Shown: positions 35,534 to 45,840, counted from the first letter of the stretch. The stretch: DNA of 64,000 nt from Enterobacter wuhouensis (GCF_004331265.1 NZ_SJOO01000005.1:124001-188000), one strand, 5' to 3'. Numbers and translations are program-made. Notes: generated by a model not told the origin, from the sequence alone.

Positions 35534-36889
35534 ATGCAACAGAAATTAAAAGTCGTAACCATTGGCGGCGGCAGCAGCTATACCCCGGAATTACTGGAAG
35601 GTTTTCTGAAACGTTATCATGAATTGCCGGTCAGCGAACTATGGCTGGTGGACGTGGAGGAAGGCCAGGAGAAGCTGAATATTATCTTCGATCTTTGCCA
35701 GCGTATGGTTGCAAAAGCCGGCGTGCCGTTAACCGTGCACAAAACGCTGGATCGCCGCCTGGCGCTGAAGGATGCCGATTTCGTCACCACGCAGCTGCGC
35801 GTTGGCCAGCTGAAAGCGCGTGAACTCGACGAGCGTATTCCGCTGAGCCACGGCTATCTGGGCCAGGAAACCAACGGCGCGGGCGGCCTGTTTAAAGGTT
35901 TGCGTACCATTCCGGTCATTTTTGACATCATCAAGGACGTGGAGGAGATTTGCCCGAACGCGTGGGTGATTAACTTCACCAACCCGGCCGGGATGGTCAC
36001 CGAGGCGGTTTACCGTCATACCGGTTTTAAACGCTTCATCGGGGTATGCAATATTCCGATCGGCATGAAGATGTTCATCCGCGACGTGCTGGAGCTGAAG
36101 GATAACGACGAACTCTCCATCGACCTGTTCGGCCTCAACCACATGGTATTTATCAAAGATGTGATTGTGAACGGTAAATCGCGCTTTGACGAGCTACTCG
36201 ACGGCGTTGCGTCTGGCCGCCTGACCGCTGCGTCGGTGAAAAATATCTTTGACCTGCCGTTCAGTGAAGGGCTGATCCGCTCCCTGAACCTGCTGCCATG
36301 CTCGTATCTGCTTTACTACTTCAAGCAGAAAGAGATGCTGGCGATTGAAATGGGCGAGTACTATAAGGGCGGCGCGCGCGCGCAGGTGGTGCAGAAGGTT
36401 GAAAAACAGCTCTTTGATTTGTATAAAGATCCAAACCTGAACGTCAAACCAAAAGAGCTGGAGCAGCGCGGCGGGGCGTACTATTCGGACGCGGCGTGCG
36501 AAGTGATTAACGCTATTTACAACGACAAGCAGGCCGAGCACTACGTCAACGTGCCGCATCACGGGCACATCGACAATATTCCGGCGGACTGGGCCGTTGA
36601 GATGACCTGCATTCTGGGCCGCGATGGCGCAAAACCGCACCCGCGCATTACGCATTTTGATGACAAAGTGATGGGCCTGATCCACACCATCAAAGGCTTT
36701 GAAGTGGCGGCAAGCAACGCGGCGCTGAGCGGCGAGCTGAATGACGTGCTTCTCGCCCTGAACCTCAGCCCGCTGGTGCATTCCGATCGTGATGCAGAAC
36801 GGCTGGCGAGCGAGATGATTCTGGCGCACGAAAAGTGGCTGCCGAACTTTGCCGCAACGGTTGAGACGCTGAAGTTCAAACAGCATTAA
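35534..36889 (+). CDS. chbF: 6-phospho-beta-glucosidase / chitobiose-6-phosphate hydrolase
   Basis: 451 residues, glycoside hydrolase family 4. NAD-binding start [18 protein letters not shown], metal-site GVCNIPIG near residue 171 and FGLNHM near residue 200. GH4 enzymes use NAD+ and Mn2+ for an oxidative elimination mechanism. A 110-base gap after chbR precedes it, still in the operon. Confidence 0.95.
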   Translation: MQQKLKVVTIGGGSSYTPELLEGFLKRYHELPVSELWLVDVEEGQEKLNIIFDLCQRMVAKAGVPLTVHKTLDRRLALKDADFVTTQLRVGQLKARELDERIPLSHGYLGQETNGAGGLFKGLRTIPVIFDIIKDVEEICPNAWVINFTNPAGMVTEAVYRHTGFKRFIGVCNIPIGMKMFIRDVLELKDNDELSIDLFGLNHMVFIKDVIVNGKSRFDELLDGVASGRLTAASVKNIFDLPFSEGLIRSLNLLPCSYLLYYFKQKEMLAIEMGEYYKGGARAQVVQKVEKQLFDLYKDPNLNVKPKELEQRGGAYYSDAACEVINAIYNDKQAEHYVNVPHHGHIDNIPADWAVEMTCILGRDGAKPHPRITHFDDKVMGLIHTIKGFEVAASNAALSGELNDVLLALNLSPLVHSDRDAERLASEMILAHEKWLPNFAATVETLKFKQH

Positions 36890-36900
36890 GAGGACGCGCG

Positions 36901-37650
36901 ATGGAAAACCTGCTGATCGTAAATGCCGATGATTTTGGCCTGTCGAAGGGGCAGAACTACGGCATCATTGAAGCCTGCCGTCGGGGCGTGGTGACGTCAA
37001 CAACGGCACTGATTAACGGTGAAGCCATTGAACATGCCGCGCAATTGAGCCAGGAAGTGCCTGCGCTGGGCGTGGGGATGCACTTTGTGCTCACGCTTGG
37101 TGTGCCGCTTTCCTCAATGCCCGGCCTGACGCGCGACGGCCAGCTGGGGAAATGGATTTGGGAACAGGCAGAGCAGGACGCGCTGCCGCTCGACGAGATC
37201 GCCCGCGAGCTGGACTGTCAGTTCAACCGCTTTGTGGATGTTTTTGGTCGTGAGCCTACGCATATCGACAGCCATCACCATGTGCATATGATCCCGGCGA
37301 TTTTCCCGATTGTCGCGGAATTTGCAAAGCGTAAAGGGGGGGCGATGCGAGTGGATCCTGAGGTGAGCGGACTGCCGGACTGCGCGGTGAAGTCAACCGA
37401 AGGGTTCAGCAGCGCATTTTACGGCGACGAAATCGACGAAGCGCTGTTCCTGAAGGTGCTTGATGATTCCGCCGCGCGTGGGGAAACGTCACTCGAAGTG
37501 ATGGCACACCCGGCGTTTGTCGATAACATCGTGCGGAAAAGTGCCTACTGCTGGCCGCGTCTGGCGGAGCTGGAGGTGCTGACGTCGGCGTCGCTCAAGT
37601 ATGCGATTGCCGAGCGCGGGTATCGGTTGGGGACGTTTGGGGATCTGTAA
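36901..37650 (+). CDS. chbG: Chitooligosaccharide deacetylase ChbG (YdjC family)
   Basis: 249 residues. It removes one acetyl group from chitobiose-6-phosphate and chitotriose-6-phosphate, which makes the inducer and the substrate of ChbF. Metal ligands are visible in [13 protein letters not shown] (Asp) and [11 protein letters not shown] (His pair). Last gene of the operon. Confidence 0.95.
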   Translation: MENLLIVNADDFGLSKGQNYGIIEACRRGVVTSTTALINGEAIEHAAQLSQEVPALGVGMHFVLTLGVPLSSMPGLTRDGQLGKWIWEQAEQDALPLDEIARELDCQFNRFVDVFGREPTHIDSHHHVHMIPAIFPIVAEFAKRKGGAMRVDPEVSGLPDCAVKSTEGFSSAFYGDEIDEALFLKVLDDSAARGETSLEVMAHPAFVDNIVRKSAYCWPRLAELEVLTSASLKYAIAERGYRLGTFGDL

Positions 37651-37655
37651 GAGGT

Positions 37656-37734
37656 GCCGGGTGGCGGCTTCGCCTTACCCGGCCTACGTTTCCGCAGATT
37701 TTGTAGGCCCGGTAAGGCGAAGCCGCCACCGGGC
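37656..37734. repeat. REP pair (BIME) between chbG and katE
   Basis: Two inverted REP units, GCCGGGTGGCGGCTTCGCC and GGCGAAGCCGCCACCGGGC, flank a spacer containing GGCCTACG / TTGTAGGCC. It fills the whole gap between the convergent chbG and katE and probably serves as transcript end for both. Confidence 0.9.
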
Positions 37735-37740
37735 ATTATT

Positions 37741-39990
37741 TTACGCCGGGATCCGATCGATCTTACTGCTGCGCGACCACACGCGGTGCGCGGCGAGTAA
37801 GTCAAACAGCTTCGTCATAAAGGCATCGTCAACGTTGTCACCTTCAACAATACCGTCCTCACCCTGATCGGCTACCTTCAGCTGCGCCTTAAACTGTCGC
37901 GCGTCGCCTGCCAGGGCAATAGGCTTCAGGTGCTTATAAGCTTCAAGCAGATAATAGACGGCGTCACCGTTGTTCAGCAGGCTGTCGATATCCCCGCACG
38001 GCACAATCACCGCATCCACGGTCAGCGATGGCGCTCCGGCAAAGGTGGCGGCGACAGGCAGTACCGAACCATCGTCAGCTGTGACTTCGCCCATGCGAGA
38101 ATAAAGGAGTTTTGCGTGCACGCCTTTGGTTTTCAGCGCCTGCATAATGCTCAGCACGTCGCTGGCCCGAGTTTTATCGTTCAGCAGGATGGCGACCACG
38201 CGGCCCTTAATTGAGCCGCCCGGAACCGCGTAGAGGCTCAGGGATGGGTCCTTCTTCAGCCCGTTAACATCCTTCGGCGGGGCCGCATTGCGCTGTTCGT
38301 CGGTCAGCGTGATGCCGAGGTTATCAGCAACGCTCTGCGCAAGCTGGATATCGATATACGCCAGCTGGTCGACAACGCGCTCACGGATATAGGTCCGCAC
38401 CACTTTGCTCAGCTCAAAGCTAAAGCCGCCGATGATGTGCTGTTGTTCAATCGGGGTCTGGCTGTTCCAGAAGAGGCGAGGATGGGCGTAATATTCACCA
38501 AACGACGGGCTGCGCTCGCGAATTTTGGTGCCCTCGACGCGTTCCTGATACGACTCAAATCCGCCGCGCTTCGGCGCAGGCGGCGTCTCGCGAGGCCAGT
38601 TGTCATTGATTGAGTTGGGCTCGTAGTTTGCCGGGTTGGTGTCGATATCCTGACGATGCATCCCGTCGCGCTGGAAGTTGTGGTACGGGCAGGTAGGGCG
38701 GTTAATCGGGATTTCGTGGAAGTTTGGTCCACCGAGGCGGCTTATCTGCGTATCGGTGTAGGAGAACAGACGGCCCTGCAAAAGCGGATCGTTGGTGAAG
38801 TCCAGACCGGGAACGATGTGGCCTGGATGGAACGCGACCTGTTCGTTCTCGGCAAAGAAGTTATCCGGGTTGCGGTTGAGCACCATTTTGCCGACCAGCT
38901 GAACCGGCACCAGCTCCTCGGGAATGAGTTTGGTCGGATCGAGTAGATCGAAGTCGAACTTGAACTCGTCCTCCTCCGGGATCAGCTGTAGCCCAAGCTC
39001 GTACTCAGGGAAATCCCCGGCTTCGATGGATTCCCACAGCTCGCGGCGGTGGAAGTCCGGATCGCGCCCGGTTAGCTTCTGGGCTTCATCCCATACCAGC
39101 GAGGCTTTACCCGCCACCGGCTTCCAGTGGAAGCGCACGAAGGTGGCTTTGCCCTCGGCGTTAATCAGGCGGAAGGTGTGAATACCAAAGCCCTCCATGG
39201 TGCGGTAGCTGCGCGGAATGCCGCGGTCGGACATCGCCCACATCACGTTGTGCAGCGTTTCCGGCTGGAGCGACACGTAGTCCCAGAAGGTGTCGTGCGC
39301 GCTTTGGCCCTGCGGTACGGCCCAGTGAGGCTCCGGTTTTACCGCATGGACAAAGTCAGGGAATTTATGCGCATCCTGAATAAAGAAGACCGGGGTGTTA
39401 TTCCCCACCAGATCGAAAATCCCCTCGTCGGTATAAAACTTGGTCGCGAAGCCACGGATATCGCGCACAGTATCGGCGGAACCCGCGCCGCCCTGTACGG
39501 TAGAGAAGCGCACGAATACCGGCGTGACCTTATCCGGATCGGAAAGGAAATCGGCTTTGGTGATCGCTTTCAGGCTTTTGTAGGGCTGGAAGTAGCCGTG
39601 CGCGGCGGAACCGCGGGCGTGCACGATACGCTCCGGAATGCGCTCATGGTCAAAATGGGTGATTTTCTCCCGCAGGATGAAGTCTTCCAGCAGGGTGGGG
39701 CCGCGCGTGCCGGCGCGCAGTGAATTCTGGTCATCGGCAATGCGTACCCCCTGATTGGTGGTCAGCGCATGGCCTTCTCCGCCTTTACGGTGAGGGTCGA
39801 GAGATTTTAATTTTTCGTTCTCCGCATCGGGTGATTTAACGCTCCCCGGCGCGGTAGGTTGTTCCCCAGGAGCGGATGGGCCCGGTGATGGCTGATGAGA
39901 CCCGTCAGCAGGAGCGAGTGAGTCCATTCCCGGTTGCGATTCTTCAGTGCCATGAATGGGTGATTGATGTGTTTTATCTTTGTTCGACAT
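37741..39990 (-). CDS. katE: Catalase HPII
   Basis: 749 residues, a large-subunit heme d catalase. The distal His is in [16 protein letters not shown] near residue 125, the heme-ligand Tyr is in [14 protein letters not shown] near residue 412, and the C-terminal flavodoxin-like domain ([19 protein letters not shown]) is present. The first 60 residues are a polar, low-complexity N-terminal arm. Stationary-phase gene. Confidence 0.97.
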   Translation of the reverse strand: MSNKDKTHQSPIHGTEESQPGMDSLAPADGSHQPSPGPSAPGEQPTAPGSVKSPDAENEKLKSLDPHRKGGEGHALTTNQGVRIADDQNSLRAGTRGPTLLEDFILREKITHFDHERIPERIVHARGSAAHGYFQPYKSLKAITKADFLSDPDKVTPVFVRFSTVQGGAGSADTVRDIRGFATKFYTDEGIFDLVGNNTPVFFIQDAHKFPDFVHAVKPEPHWAVPQGQSAHDTFWDYVSLQPETLHNVMWAMSDRGIPRSYRTMEGFGIHTFRLINAEGKATFVRFHWKPVAGKASLVWDEAQKLTGRDPDFHRRELWESIEAGDFPEYELGLQLIPEEDEFKFDFDLLDPTKLIPEELVPVQLVGKMVLNRNPDNFFAENEQVAFHPGHIVPGLDFTNDPLLQGRLFSYTDTQISRLGGPNFHEIPINRPTCPYHNFQRDGMHRQDIDTNPANYEPNSINDNWPRETPPAPKRGGFESYQERVEGTKIRERSPSFGEYYAHPRLFWNSQTPIEQQHIIGGFSFELSKVVRTYIRERVVDQLAYIDIQLAQSVADNLGITLTDEQRNAAPPKDVNGLKKDPSLSLYAVPGGSIKGRVVAILLNDKTRASDVLSIMQALKTKGVHAKLLYSRMGEVTADDGSVLPVAATFAGAPSLTVDAVIVPCGDIDSLLNNGDAVYYLLEAYKHLKPIALAGDARQFKAQLKVADQGEDGIVEGDNVDDAFMTKLFDLLAAHRVWSRSSKIDRIPA

Positions 39991-40024
39991 TGCACGATTC
40001 TCCTTGATTCATTGCTAAAAACCC

Positions 40025-40037
40025 TATTAAGGATAGA
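40025..40037 (-). promoter_or_regulatory. Sigma-S type promoter of katE
   Basis: On the reverse strand TCTATCCTTAATA matches the sigma-S -10 pattern (CTAyrCTTAA with one change), 35 bases ahead of the katE start. katE is the classical RpoS gene. Confidence 0.55.
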
Positions 40038-40193
40038 ACAATGTCGGGAGATGGCTCGTTAACTAAGAGTTTTCACATGACACGCTTAACGAATGGAGCT
40101 ATCCGGCGCATGCAGAGCGCGACGTTTGAGGGCAGGATCGGCTATCATAGAATTTTCCTGCTTCAAGAATTTGCTTTAGTGAACCAGTCGCTT

Positions 40194-40433
40194 ATGAAAC
40201 CTCTTCGTCAACAAAACCGCCAGGTTATTAGCTATGTGCCCCGCGTTGAGCCCGCGCCGCCTGACCATGCCCTGAAAGTGGATGGTTTTCGCGACGTCTG
40301 GCAGCTACGGGGTAAATACGTGGCTTTTGTACTGATGGGCGAACACTTCCGCCGCTCGCCTACCTTTACGGTGCCGGAATCCGCGCAGCGGTGGGCGGCG
40401 CAGATCCGCCAGGATGAAGAAGTCGAAGAATAA
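40194..40433 (+). CDS. cedA: Cell division activator CedA
   Basis: 79 residues. MKPLRQQNRQVISYVPRVEP and SFRDVW-type FRDVWQLRGKYVAFVLMGEH are recognisable. CedA is reported to bind DNA and RNA polymerase and to relieve division arrest after over-replication. ATG 40194 matches the E. coli start; the frame is open further upstream to 40041 without support. Confidence 0.9.
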   Translation: MKPLRQQNRQVISYVPRVEPAPPDHALKVDGFRDVWQLRGKYVAFVLMGEHFRRSPTFTVPESAQRWAAQIRQDEEVEE

Positions 40434-40509
40434 CAGCCATAAAAAAACCGCGCTTCATGAAGTGAACCCCGAAAGTTGGACATCCAACGATTAGGGGTTT
40501 TGCGTTTTA

Positions 40510-41024
40510 ATGGGCAGAAAAAAATATTCATCTGAATTCAAGCAACAAGTTGTTCTCCACTATCTGAACAGTGGTGACGGTGCAAAGAAAACGGCCAGGC
40601 TGTTCGGCGTCGATCACGGAGCGGTCAGACGCTGGACTGAACACTGGAAAGTGAACGGGGTGAACGGTTTTTCCATTCCTACCAGAGCTTACTCTGCTGA
40701 GTTTAAAGAGTCTGTTGTGCTCTGGATGCAGCAACACAACAAGTCATCCCGGAAAGCTGCGGCGGAGTTTTGCATCGCAACCGCTTATACTGTCAGCAAG
40801 TGGGAGCGCCTTTACCGTGAAGGCGGTGTTATTGCCTTACAAGATAAACCCAGAGGGCGTCCGGTGAAGTCTGGTAAGAACGAAACGTCAGATAAAAAAC
40901 TTAAAATTCCCCTCCAGCGTTTCAGAGCGTTGAAGAAGAGCTTGAATACTTGAGGGCGGAAAATGCCTACCTAAAAAAGCTTCAGGCCTTGATTCGGGAA
41001 AAGCAGAAGACAAAGCAAAAATAA
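40510..41024 (+). pseudogene. IS3-family transposase OrfA, frameshifted
   Basis: From ATG 40510 the frame gives two helix-turn-helix blocks (MGRKKYSSEFKQQVVLHYLN and YSAEFKESVVLWMQQHN) but ends early at 40953 after 147 codons. The normal C-terminal leucine zipper (EELEYLRAENAYLKKLQALI) is in another frame, ending at 41024. One missing base between 40905 and 40953, most simply in the CCCC at 40909-40912, would restore a 172-residue OrfA. Either a real mutation or a sequencing slip in a C run. Confidence 0.75.
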
Positions 41025-41866
41025 TTACCGAATTGAGGCAAAACCATAACCTGAGGATGCTGCTTCATATAGCAGGATTGCCTCGCAGCACTTACTACTG
41101 GCACGTTAGGGCGGAGGACAGTGGAGAGCGCTATGAGGGCGAACAGCAAAGAATAGCCGCACTGTTTCATTATCATAAAGGACGATATGGTTACCGCCGC
41201 ATTACCCTGGCGTTGCGCAATGAAGGCTACGGCATAAATCATAAAACAGTACGAAAACTGATGCGTAAGATGGGGCTGGCCTCATGCCTGAGAAGCAAGA
41301 AGTATCAGTCATACAAAGGTACCTACGGTAAAATCGCACCAAACATCCTGTCTCGTAATTTTAAGGCCAGCAGTCCAAACCAGAAATGGGTTACAGACGT
41401 GACCGAGTTCAACGTAAAAGGGACAAAGCTATATTTGTCACCAGTGCTGGATCTGTATAACAGCGAGATAATAGCCTGGCATATGACGACGCATCCGGGA
41501 ATGAACCTGGTCGACAACATGCTCAGCAAGGCCATACAGCGGCTAAAGCCAGATGAAAGACCGATACTGCACTCTGATCAGGGCTGGCAATATCAGATGG
41601 CACGGTATCAGGAAAAGCTTAAGGTTAAAGGTATAGAGCAAAGCATGTCGCGCAAAGGAAACTGTCTGGACAATGCAGTGATAGAAAACTTTTTTGGTCT
41701 GTTGAAGACAGAATGTTGGTACCACGAAGAGTATGAAAATACGGACCATCTACGAAAAGTAGTGGAAGAGTACATCCATTATTACAACAACGAACGAATC
41801 AAGCTAAAACTAAACGGCCTGAGTCCAGTACAATACCGAACTCAGGCTATGTCAGCCGCCAGTTAA
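40979..41866 (+). CDS. IS3-family transposase OrfB (rve integrase core)
   Basis: About 295 residues in the frame entered by -1 slippage at A-AAA-AAG (40973-40979), the usual way IS3 elements make the OrfAB transposase. DDE residues are visible: Asp in WVTDVTEFNV, Asp in ILHSDQGWQYQM and Glu in NCLDNAVIENFFG. The frame is open back to 40946. A TTG at 41033 could begin OrfB alone. The frameshift in OrfA would stop production of the full OrfAB fusion. Confidence 0.88.
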   Translation, partial: ASGLDSGKAEDKAKIITELRQNHNLRMLLHIAGLPRSTYYWHVRAEDSGERYEGEQQRIAALFHYHKGRYGYRRITLALRNEGYGINHKTVRKLMRKMGLASCLRSKKYQSYKGTYGKIAPNILSRNFKASSPNQKWVTDVTEFNVKGTKLYLSPVLDLYNSEIIAWHMTTHPGMNLVDNMLSKAIQRLKPDERPILHSDQGWQYQMARYQEKLKVKGIEQSMSRKGNCLDNAVIENFFGLLKTECWYHEEYENTDHLRKVVEEYIHYYNNERIKLKLNGLSPVQYRTQAMSAAS

Positions 41867-41925
41867 GAAAGTGTCCAATATATGGGGTTCACTTCACTCA
41901 GGCGGTTTTTTTATTTCAACAGTGA

Positions 41926-43317
41926 TTAACGATGCGCCAGCTCGGCATCGTCTTCACCTTCCAGAATGGCTTTGTCGGTCTGCTTCAGCCACTGGCTGGT
42001 CAGCGTACCGGCCGTCATGGAACCGCTCACGTTCAGCGCGGTACGCCCCATGTCGATCAGCGGCTCAACGGAGATCAGCAGCGCAACCAGCGTTACCGGC
42101 AGGCCCAGAGCAGGCAGGACAATCAGCGCAGCGAAGGTCGCGCCACCGCCAACACCCGCAACGCCTGCGGAACTGATGGTCACAATGCCCACCAGAGTTG
42201 CAATCCAGACCGGATCGAGCGGGTTAATCCCCACGGTTGGCGCAACCATCACCGCCAGCATCGCCGGGTAGAGGCCCGCACAGCCGTTCTGACCAATGGT
42301 GGCACCAAAGGAGGCAGAGAAGCTGGCGATAGACTCTGGCACGCCCAGACGGCGGGTCTGCGCTTCCACGTTCAGCGGAATGGAGGCTGCGCTGGAACGG
42401 CTGGTGAACGCGAAGGTCAGCACCGGCCATACCTTGCGGAAGTATTTCAGCGGGCTCACGCCGTTCACGCCCAGCAGGATACCGTGCACCACAAACATAA
42501 TGCCCAGGCCCAGGTAAGAGGCAATCACGAAGCTACCCAGCTTAATGATGTCCTGCAGGTTAGAACCGGCAACCACTTTGGTCATCAGCGCCAGCACGCC
42601 GTATGGCGTCAGCTGCATCACCAGACGGACCAGCTTCATTACCCAGCTCTGCAGGGTATCGATAGCGGTGAGAACGCGTTCACCTTTCGGCGCGTCGTCT
42701 TTCAGCAGCTTCAGCGCGGCTACGCCCAGGAAGGCCGCGAAGATCACTACGCTGATGATGGAGGTTGGGCTTGCACCGGTCAGGTCAGCAAACGGGTTCT
42801 TCGGAATGAAGGACAGAACCATCTGCGGAACGGTCAGGTCAGCAAGTTTACCCACGTAGTTGGTCTGAATCGCGGTGAGACGCGCCGTTTCAGCGGTCCC
42901 CTGAACCAGACCTTCTGCGGTCAGGCCAAACAGGTTGGTTACCAGCACGCCCACCAGCGCCGCAATCAGCGTGGTGAATAGCAGGGTCCCGATGGTCAGG
43001 AAGCTGATTTTACCCAGTTGGGTCGCATTATGCAGACGGGCGACGGCGCTCAGGATAGAGGCAAACACCAGCGGCATAACGATCATCTGCAGCAGCTGAA
43101 CATAGCCGTTACCGACGATGTTAAACCACTGAATAGAGTCTTTCAGGACCGGGTTATCTGAGCCGTAAATAGCCTGCAATGCCAGACCAAATACAACACC
43201 CATTCCCAGACCGACGAGTACTTTTTTCGCCAGGCTCCACTGTTTGTGGCGCGCCTGCGCGAGAAGCAATAGCAATACGACGAACACGACAATGTTCGCG
43301 ATGAGTGGAAAATTCAT
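41926..43317 (-). CDS. tcyP: L-cystine symporter TcyP
   Basis: 463 residues, dicarboxylate/amino acid:cation symporter family, with eight or more membrane segments and the family loop [25 protein letters not shown] segment near residue 300 (serine-rich). It imports cystine. It is convergent with cedA, and the IS lies 29 bases from its stop codon. Confidence 0.94.
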   Translation of the reverse strand: MNFPLIANIVVFVVLLLLLAQARHKQWSLAKKVLVGLGMGVVFGLALQAIYGSDNPVLKDSIQWFNIVGNGYVQLLQMIVMPLVFASILSAVARLHNATQLGKISFLTIGTLLFTTLIAALVGVLVTNLFGLTAEGLVQGTAETARLTAIQTNYVGKLADLTVPQMVLSFIPKNPFADLTGASPTSIISVVIFAAFLGVAALKLLKDDAPKGERVLTAIDTLQSWVMKLVRLVMQLTPYGVLALMTKVVAGSNLQDIIKLGSFVIASYLGLGIMFVVHGILLGVNGVSPLKYFRKVWPVLTFAFTSRSSAASIPLNVEAQTRRLGVPESIASFSASFGATIGQNGCAGLYPAMLAVMVAPTVGINPLDPVWIATLVGIVTISSAGVAGVGGGATFAALIVLPALGLPVTLVALLISVEPLIDMGRTALNVSGSMTAGTLTSQWLKQTDKAILEGEDDAELAHR

Positions 43318-43444
43318 CCCCGTTCTCCTGATTTATTATACGGTCGGTTTTTACCGATCCTGTTGGCGCAAGATTAGCAGAAGTGTGATGTAGCGCTTAT
43401 ATCCAAATGGAATGGTTTATGACAAACGGAATGATTTTGTCGGT

Positions 43445-44035
43445 TTACTGTTCAATCTGGTGATTAATAAAACGATTAAACTGAAACTGCAGCGAATTTA
43501 TCATCTGCGATGACCAGCGCACTGCACTGTTTTCGGGCAGCGTCTGCGGCATCCAGACGGCATAGGCGAAAAGCGCCATACACAATACGCGCTCCAGCTG
43601 GTTGCCTTTTTGCGGGGCAAGAATAGGGAAGCGAAAGCGCCAGCGGCAGGGCCACAGCAGCGGCACGCCCGCAGGCGTCAGCATATCGGCCAGGATATGG
43701 CTCAAATAGCCGAGCACCATTCCCTGAATGGCATCGGCCGGGACTATCCAGCTTTCAGGCACTTTCAAATAGAAAAGCGTGAGCAGGCCAAAGACGGCCA
43801 GCAGGCTGTGGGTAAATCCGCGATGCCCAAACGCCCGGGCGATAGGTTTAGATATCCACTTCAGCCGCTGCCCCAGAAAGGACTTGGGGTGATCGATATC
43901 TGGAAGCAGGCAGGTCAGTACGGCGGAGGGGACAATATGCCACCAATCCCCCTGCGCCAGCACAGGGGTCAGCTCAGCGTTTTTAGCAAACACTGCACAG
44001 GCAATGGAAAAAAGCAGGTGACCTTCCGCCGTCAT
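43445..44035 (-). CDS. ydjM: Inner membrane protein YdjM (DUF457), SOS-induced
   Basis: 196 residues. The metal-site signature of DUF457 is present: MTAEGHLLFS at the start, LLPDIDHPKSFLG near residue 45 and FGHRGFTHSLL near residue 70, followed by several hydrophobic helices. A membrane-bound, presumably metal-dependent hydrolase of unknown substrate. Two LexA boxes lie just upstream. Confidence 0.92.
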   Translation of the reverse strand: MTAEGHLLFSIACAVFAKNAELTPVLAQGDWWHIVPSAVLTCLLPDIDHPKSFLGQRLKWISKPIARAFGHRGFTHSLLAVFGLLTLFYLKVPESWIVPADAIQGMVLGYLSHILADMLTPAGVPLLWPCRWRFRFPILAPQKGNQLERVLCMALFAYAVWMPQTLPENSAVRWSSQMINSLQFQFNRFINHQIEQ

Positions 44036-44051
44036 GATTAAACCTACAAAA

Positions 44052-44067
44052 CTGTCGATTCATACAG
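44052..44067 (-). promoter_or_regulatory. LexA box 1 of ydjM
   Basis: CTGT-CGATTCAT-ACAG: a perfect CTGT-N8-ACAG, 17 bases ahead of the ydjM start. Confidence 0.9.
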
Positions 44068-44069
44068 TA

Positions 44070-44085
44070 TAGGGTTTTTATACAG
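44070..44085 (-). promoter_or_regulatory. LexA box 2 of ydjM (weaker)
   Basis: On the reverse strand CTGT-ATAAAAAC-CCTA keeps the CTGT half and a degenerate second half. It is adjacent to box 1; a pair of boxes is also found ahead of ydjM in E. coli. Confidence 0.6.
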
Positions 44086-44129
44086 TGCACGGAAGAGGTG
44101 ACGGTGTAACTCTTTGTCACAGCGCGGCG

Positions 44130-44891
44130 CTAGCGCGCCAGCCAGCCGCCGTCTACGGCGAGCGTATGGCCATTGACATAGTCCGAGGCCTGAGAGGCCA
44201 AAAATACAATCGGACCCTGCAAATCTTCCGGCAGACCCCAGCGCCCGGCGGGAATACGGTCAAGGATCTCCCGGCTGCGCTGCTCGTCATCGCGCAGCTG
44301 CTGGGTATTATTTGTCGCCATGTAACCCGGCGCGATGGCATTGACGTTGATGCCGTGCGTCGCCCACTCGTTTGCCAGCAGGCGGGTGATGCCCAAAACG
44401 CCGCTTTTGGACGCCGTGTAAGAGGGCACGCGGATGCCGCCCTGAAAAGAGAGCATTGAGGCAATATTGATAATTTTGCCGCCCCGACCCTGACGAATAA
44501 ACTGTTTCGCTACCGCCTGCGAAAGAAAAAAGACCGACTTGAGGTTCAGGTTAACGACGTCATCCCAGTCTTTTTCGCTGAACGTCAGGGCATCCTCCCG
44601 ACGGATGGTTCCGGCGTTATTCACCAGAATATCAATGCGGCCCATTTCGGCAACGGCGCTGTCCACAACGCTCTGAAGGCTATCCTGCAGACCGAGATCG
44701 GCGCGAATCGCCATAAATCGCCTTCCGAGCGCGGTGACGCGGCGCGCCGTTTCTTCAGGCACCTTGCGGTTTACGCCAACGATATCGCACCCGGCCTGTG
44801 CCAGCGCCACGGCCATTCCTTGCCCCAGACCGGTATCACAGCCGGTAACGACGGCCACTTTTCCTGAAAGAGTGAAAGCATCCAGTATCAT
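44130..44891 (-). CDS. kduD: 2-dehydro-3-deoxy-D-gluconate 5-dehydrogenase KduD
   Basis: 253 residues, short-chain dehydrogenase. Cofactor motif VVTGCDTGLGQGMAVAL near residue 15, NNAG in DILVNNAGTIRRED, catalytic Tyr-Lys in SYTASKSGVLG near residue 158. It acts in the breakdown of pectin- and hyaluronate-derived uronates, making 2-keto-3-deoxygluconate. Unlike E. coli, where kduD pairs with kduI elsewhere, here it stands alone between ydjM and hxpB, with a KdgR operator upstream. Confidence 0.9.
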   Translation of the reverse strand: MILDAFTLSGKVAVVTGCDTGLGQGMAVALAQAGCDIVGVNRKVPEETARRVTALGRRFMAIRADLGLQDSLQSVVDSAVAEMGRIDILVNNAGTIRREDALTFSEKDWDDVVNLNLKSVFFLSQAVAKQFIRQGRGGKIINIASMLSFQGGIRVPSYTASKSGVLGITRLLANEWATHGINVNAIAPGYMATNNTQQLRDDEQRSREILDRIPAGRWGLPEDLQGPIVFLASQASDYVNGHTLAVDGGWLAR

Positions 44892-44964
44892 ACGCGCCTC
44901 AGAAGTAGGGTTATTGTCATTCTGACGCTAAGGATAGGAGGCGAACTTCAGAAAAGCAAATAAA

Positions 44965-44983
44965 ATGAAATGATGTTTTATTT
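44965..44983 (-). promoter_or_regulatory. KdgR operator ahead of kduD
   Basis: ATGAAATGATGTTTTATTT matches the enterobacterial KdgR pattern (ATrAAAyr..rTTTyATTT) throughout, inside a longer AATAAAA/TTTTATT palindrome. It lies about 75 bases ahead of the kduD start. KdgR represses uronate genes. Confidence 0.7.
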
Positions 44984-44990
44984 TTAAAGC

Positions 44991-45011
44991 CAGGCAGCGG
45001 GAGGCTGCCTG
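44991..45011. terminator. Hairpin at the 3' end of hxpB
   Basis: CAGGCAGC-gggag-GCTGCCTG lies 10 bases past the hxpB stop codon (reverse strand). The T run is weak, so it is a probable but not certain terminator. Confidence 0.5.
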
Positions 45012-45020
45012 AGGAGAAGT

Positions 45021-45692
45021 TTATTCGCCGCGAAGGTGCTCTGCCGTCAGCGCAGACAGTGACGTCAGCTTTACGTCCGCCAGCGCGAAACGGGGATCGT
45101 CACGCCCCTCTTCGGCAGGGACAACAATGGAGCGCATGCGTGCGGCCTTAGAGGCCACCATGCCGTTAACGGAATCTTCCAGCGCCACGCAGGTGAGCGG
45201 ATCAAGACCCAGCCTGGCCGCGCAGTCCATATAAACCTGCGGGTGCGGCTTGCTGTACGGCAGCTTTTCCGCCGAGGCCAGCGCGTCGAAGCTCTCGCGC
45301 AGATCGAACATGGTTAGCACTTTTTCCAGCATATGCAGCGGTGAGGCGGAGGCGAGCCCGACTTTTAAGCCTTGCGCTTTACACAGGGCGATAGCCTCGC
45401 GTACGCCGGGCAGCAGCGGCTTGTTCTCTTCAACCAGTGAAATGGCGCGGTTGATAATACGCGCGGTCACTTCATCGCGGTCCGGGCCGACCCAGGGCTG
45501 GTGGGCATACCACAGCTCTACGACCATATCGATACGCAGGCCAAGCGTATCCGGAAGCTCATTACGGCGGCTGATATCCACGCCCAGGCTGGCCATGACG
45601 TCCAGTTCGGCGCGATCCCATAGCGGTTCGGAATCGATCAGCAATCCATCCATGTCAAAAATAGCGGCAAGTATCTGGCGCGGTGTCGACAT
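45021..45692 (-). CDS. hxpB: HAD-family hexitol/sugar phosphatase HxpB (YniC)
   Basis: 223 residues. HAD motif I AIFDMDGLLIDSEPLWDRAE, motif II VGLASASPLHML, motif III Lys in KLPYSKPHPQVY, motif IV VALEDSVNGMVA. It dephosphorylates 2-deoxyglucose-6-phosphate and several hexitol phosphates. ATG 45692 has AGGAG eight bases ahead; a GTG immediately before it is less likely. Confidence 0.94.
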   Translation of the reverse strand: MSTPRQILAAIFDMDGLLIDSEPLWDRAELDVMASLGVDISRRNELPDTLGLRIDMVVELWYAHQPWVGPDRDEVTARIINRAISLVEENKPLLPGVREAIALCKAQGLKVGLASASPLHMLEKVLTMFDLRESFDALASAEKLPYSKPHPQVYMDCAARLGLDPLTCVALEDSVNGMVASKAARMRSIVVPAEEGRDDPRFALADVKLTSLSALTAEHLRGE

Positions 45693-45840
45693 CACAACGT
45701 CTCCTTATCTAAGGTGTACGACAGACGATAAGTGCTAAGCACTGACTGCAATTTAGCATATTGCCTTCAAAGATCGGGCGAAAATCATGAGCAGCAGGTA
45801 GACTTAGGCACAAATAACGCGTCTATTCGAAGGGGAACTG

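Larger units (their letters stand above)
40458..41896 (+). mobile_element. IS3-family (IS150-group-like) insertion sequence
   Basis: About 1.44 kb. Left end TGAAGTGAACCCCGAAAGTT and right end (read inward) TGAAGTGAACCCCATATATT share 13 terminal bases, then both continue TTGGACA. Two overlapping reading frames encode OrfA and OrfB. It has split a terminator between cedA and tcyP. The right boundary is uncertain by one base: ending at 41897 would give a 3-base TCA duplication (40455-40457 and 41898-41900). I do not name the element. Confidence 0.9.

Noticed and set aside
35641..35823. Arg-rich 60-codon frame inside chbF
   Set aside because: Out-of-frame shadow in chbF.
40463..41891. Alternative IS boundaries giving a CTTCA five-base duplication
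   Set aside because: It would require unequal ends; the outer ends share 13 terminal bases, and a three-base TCA duplication restores the terminator better.
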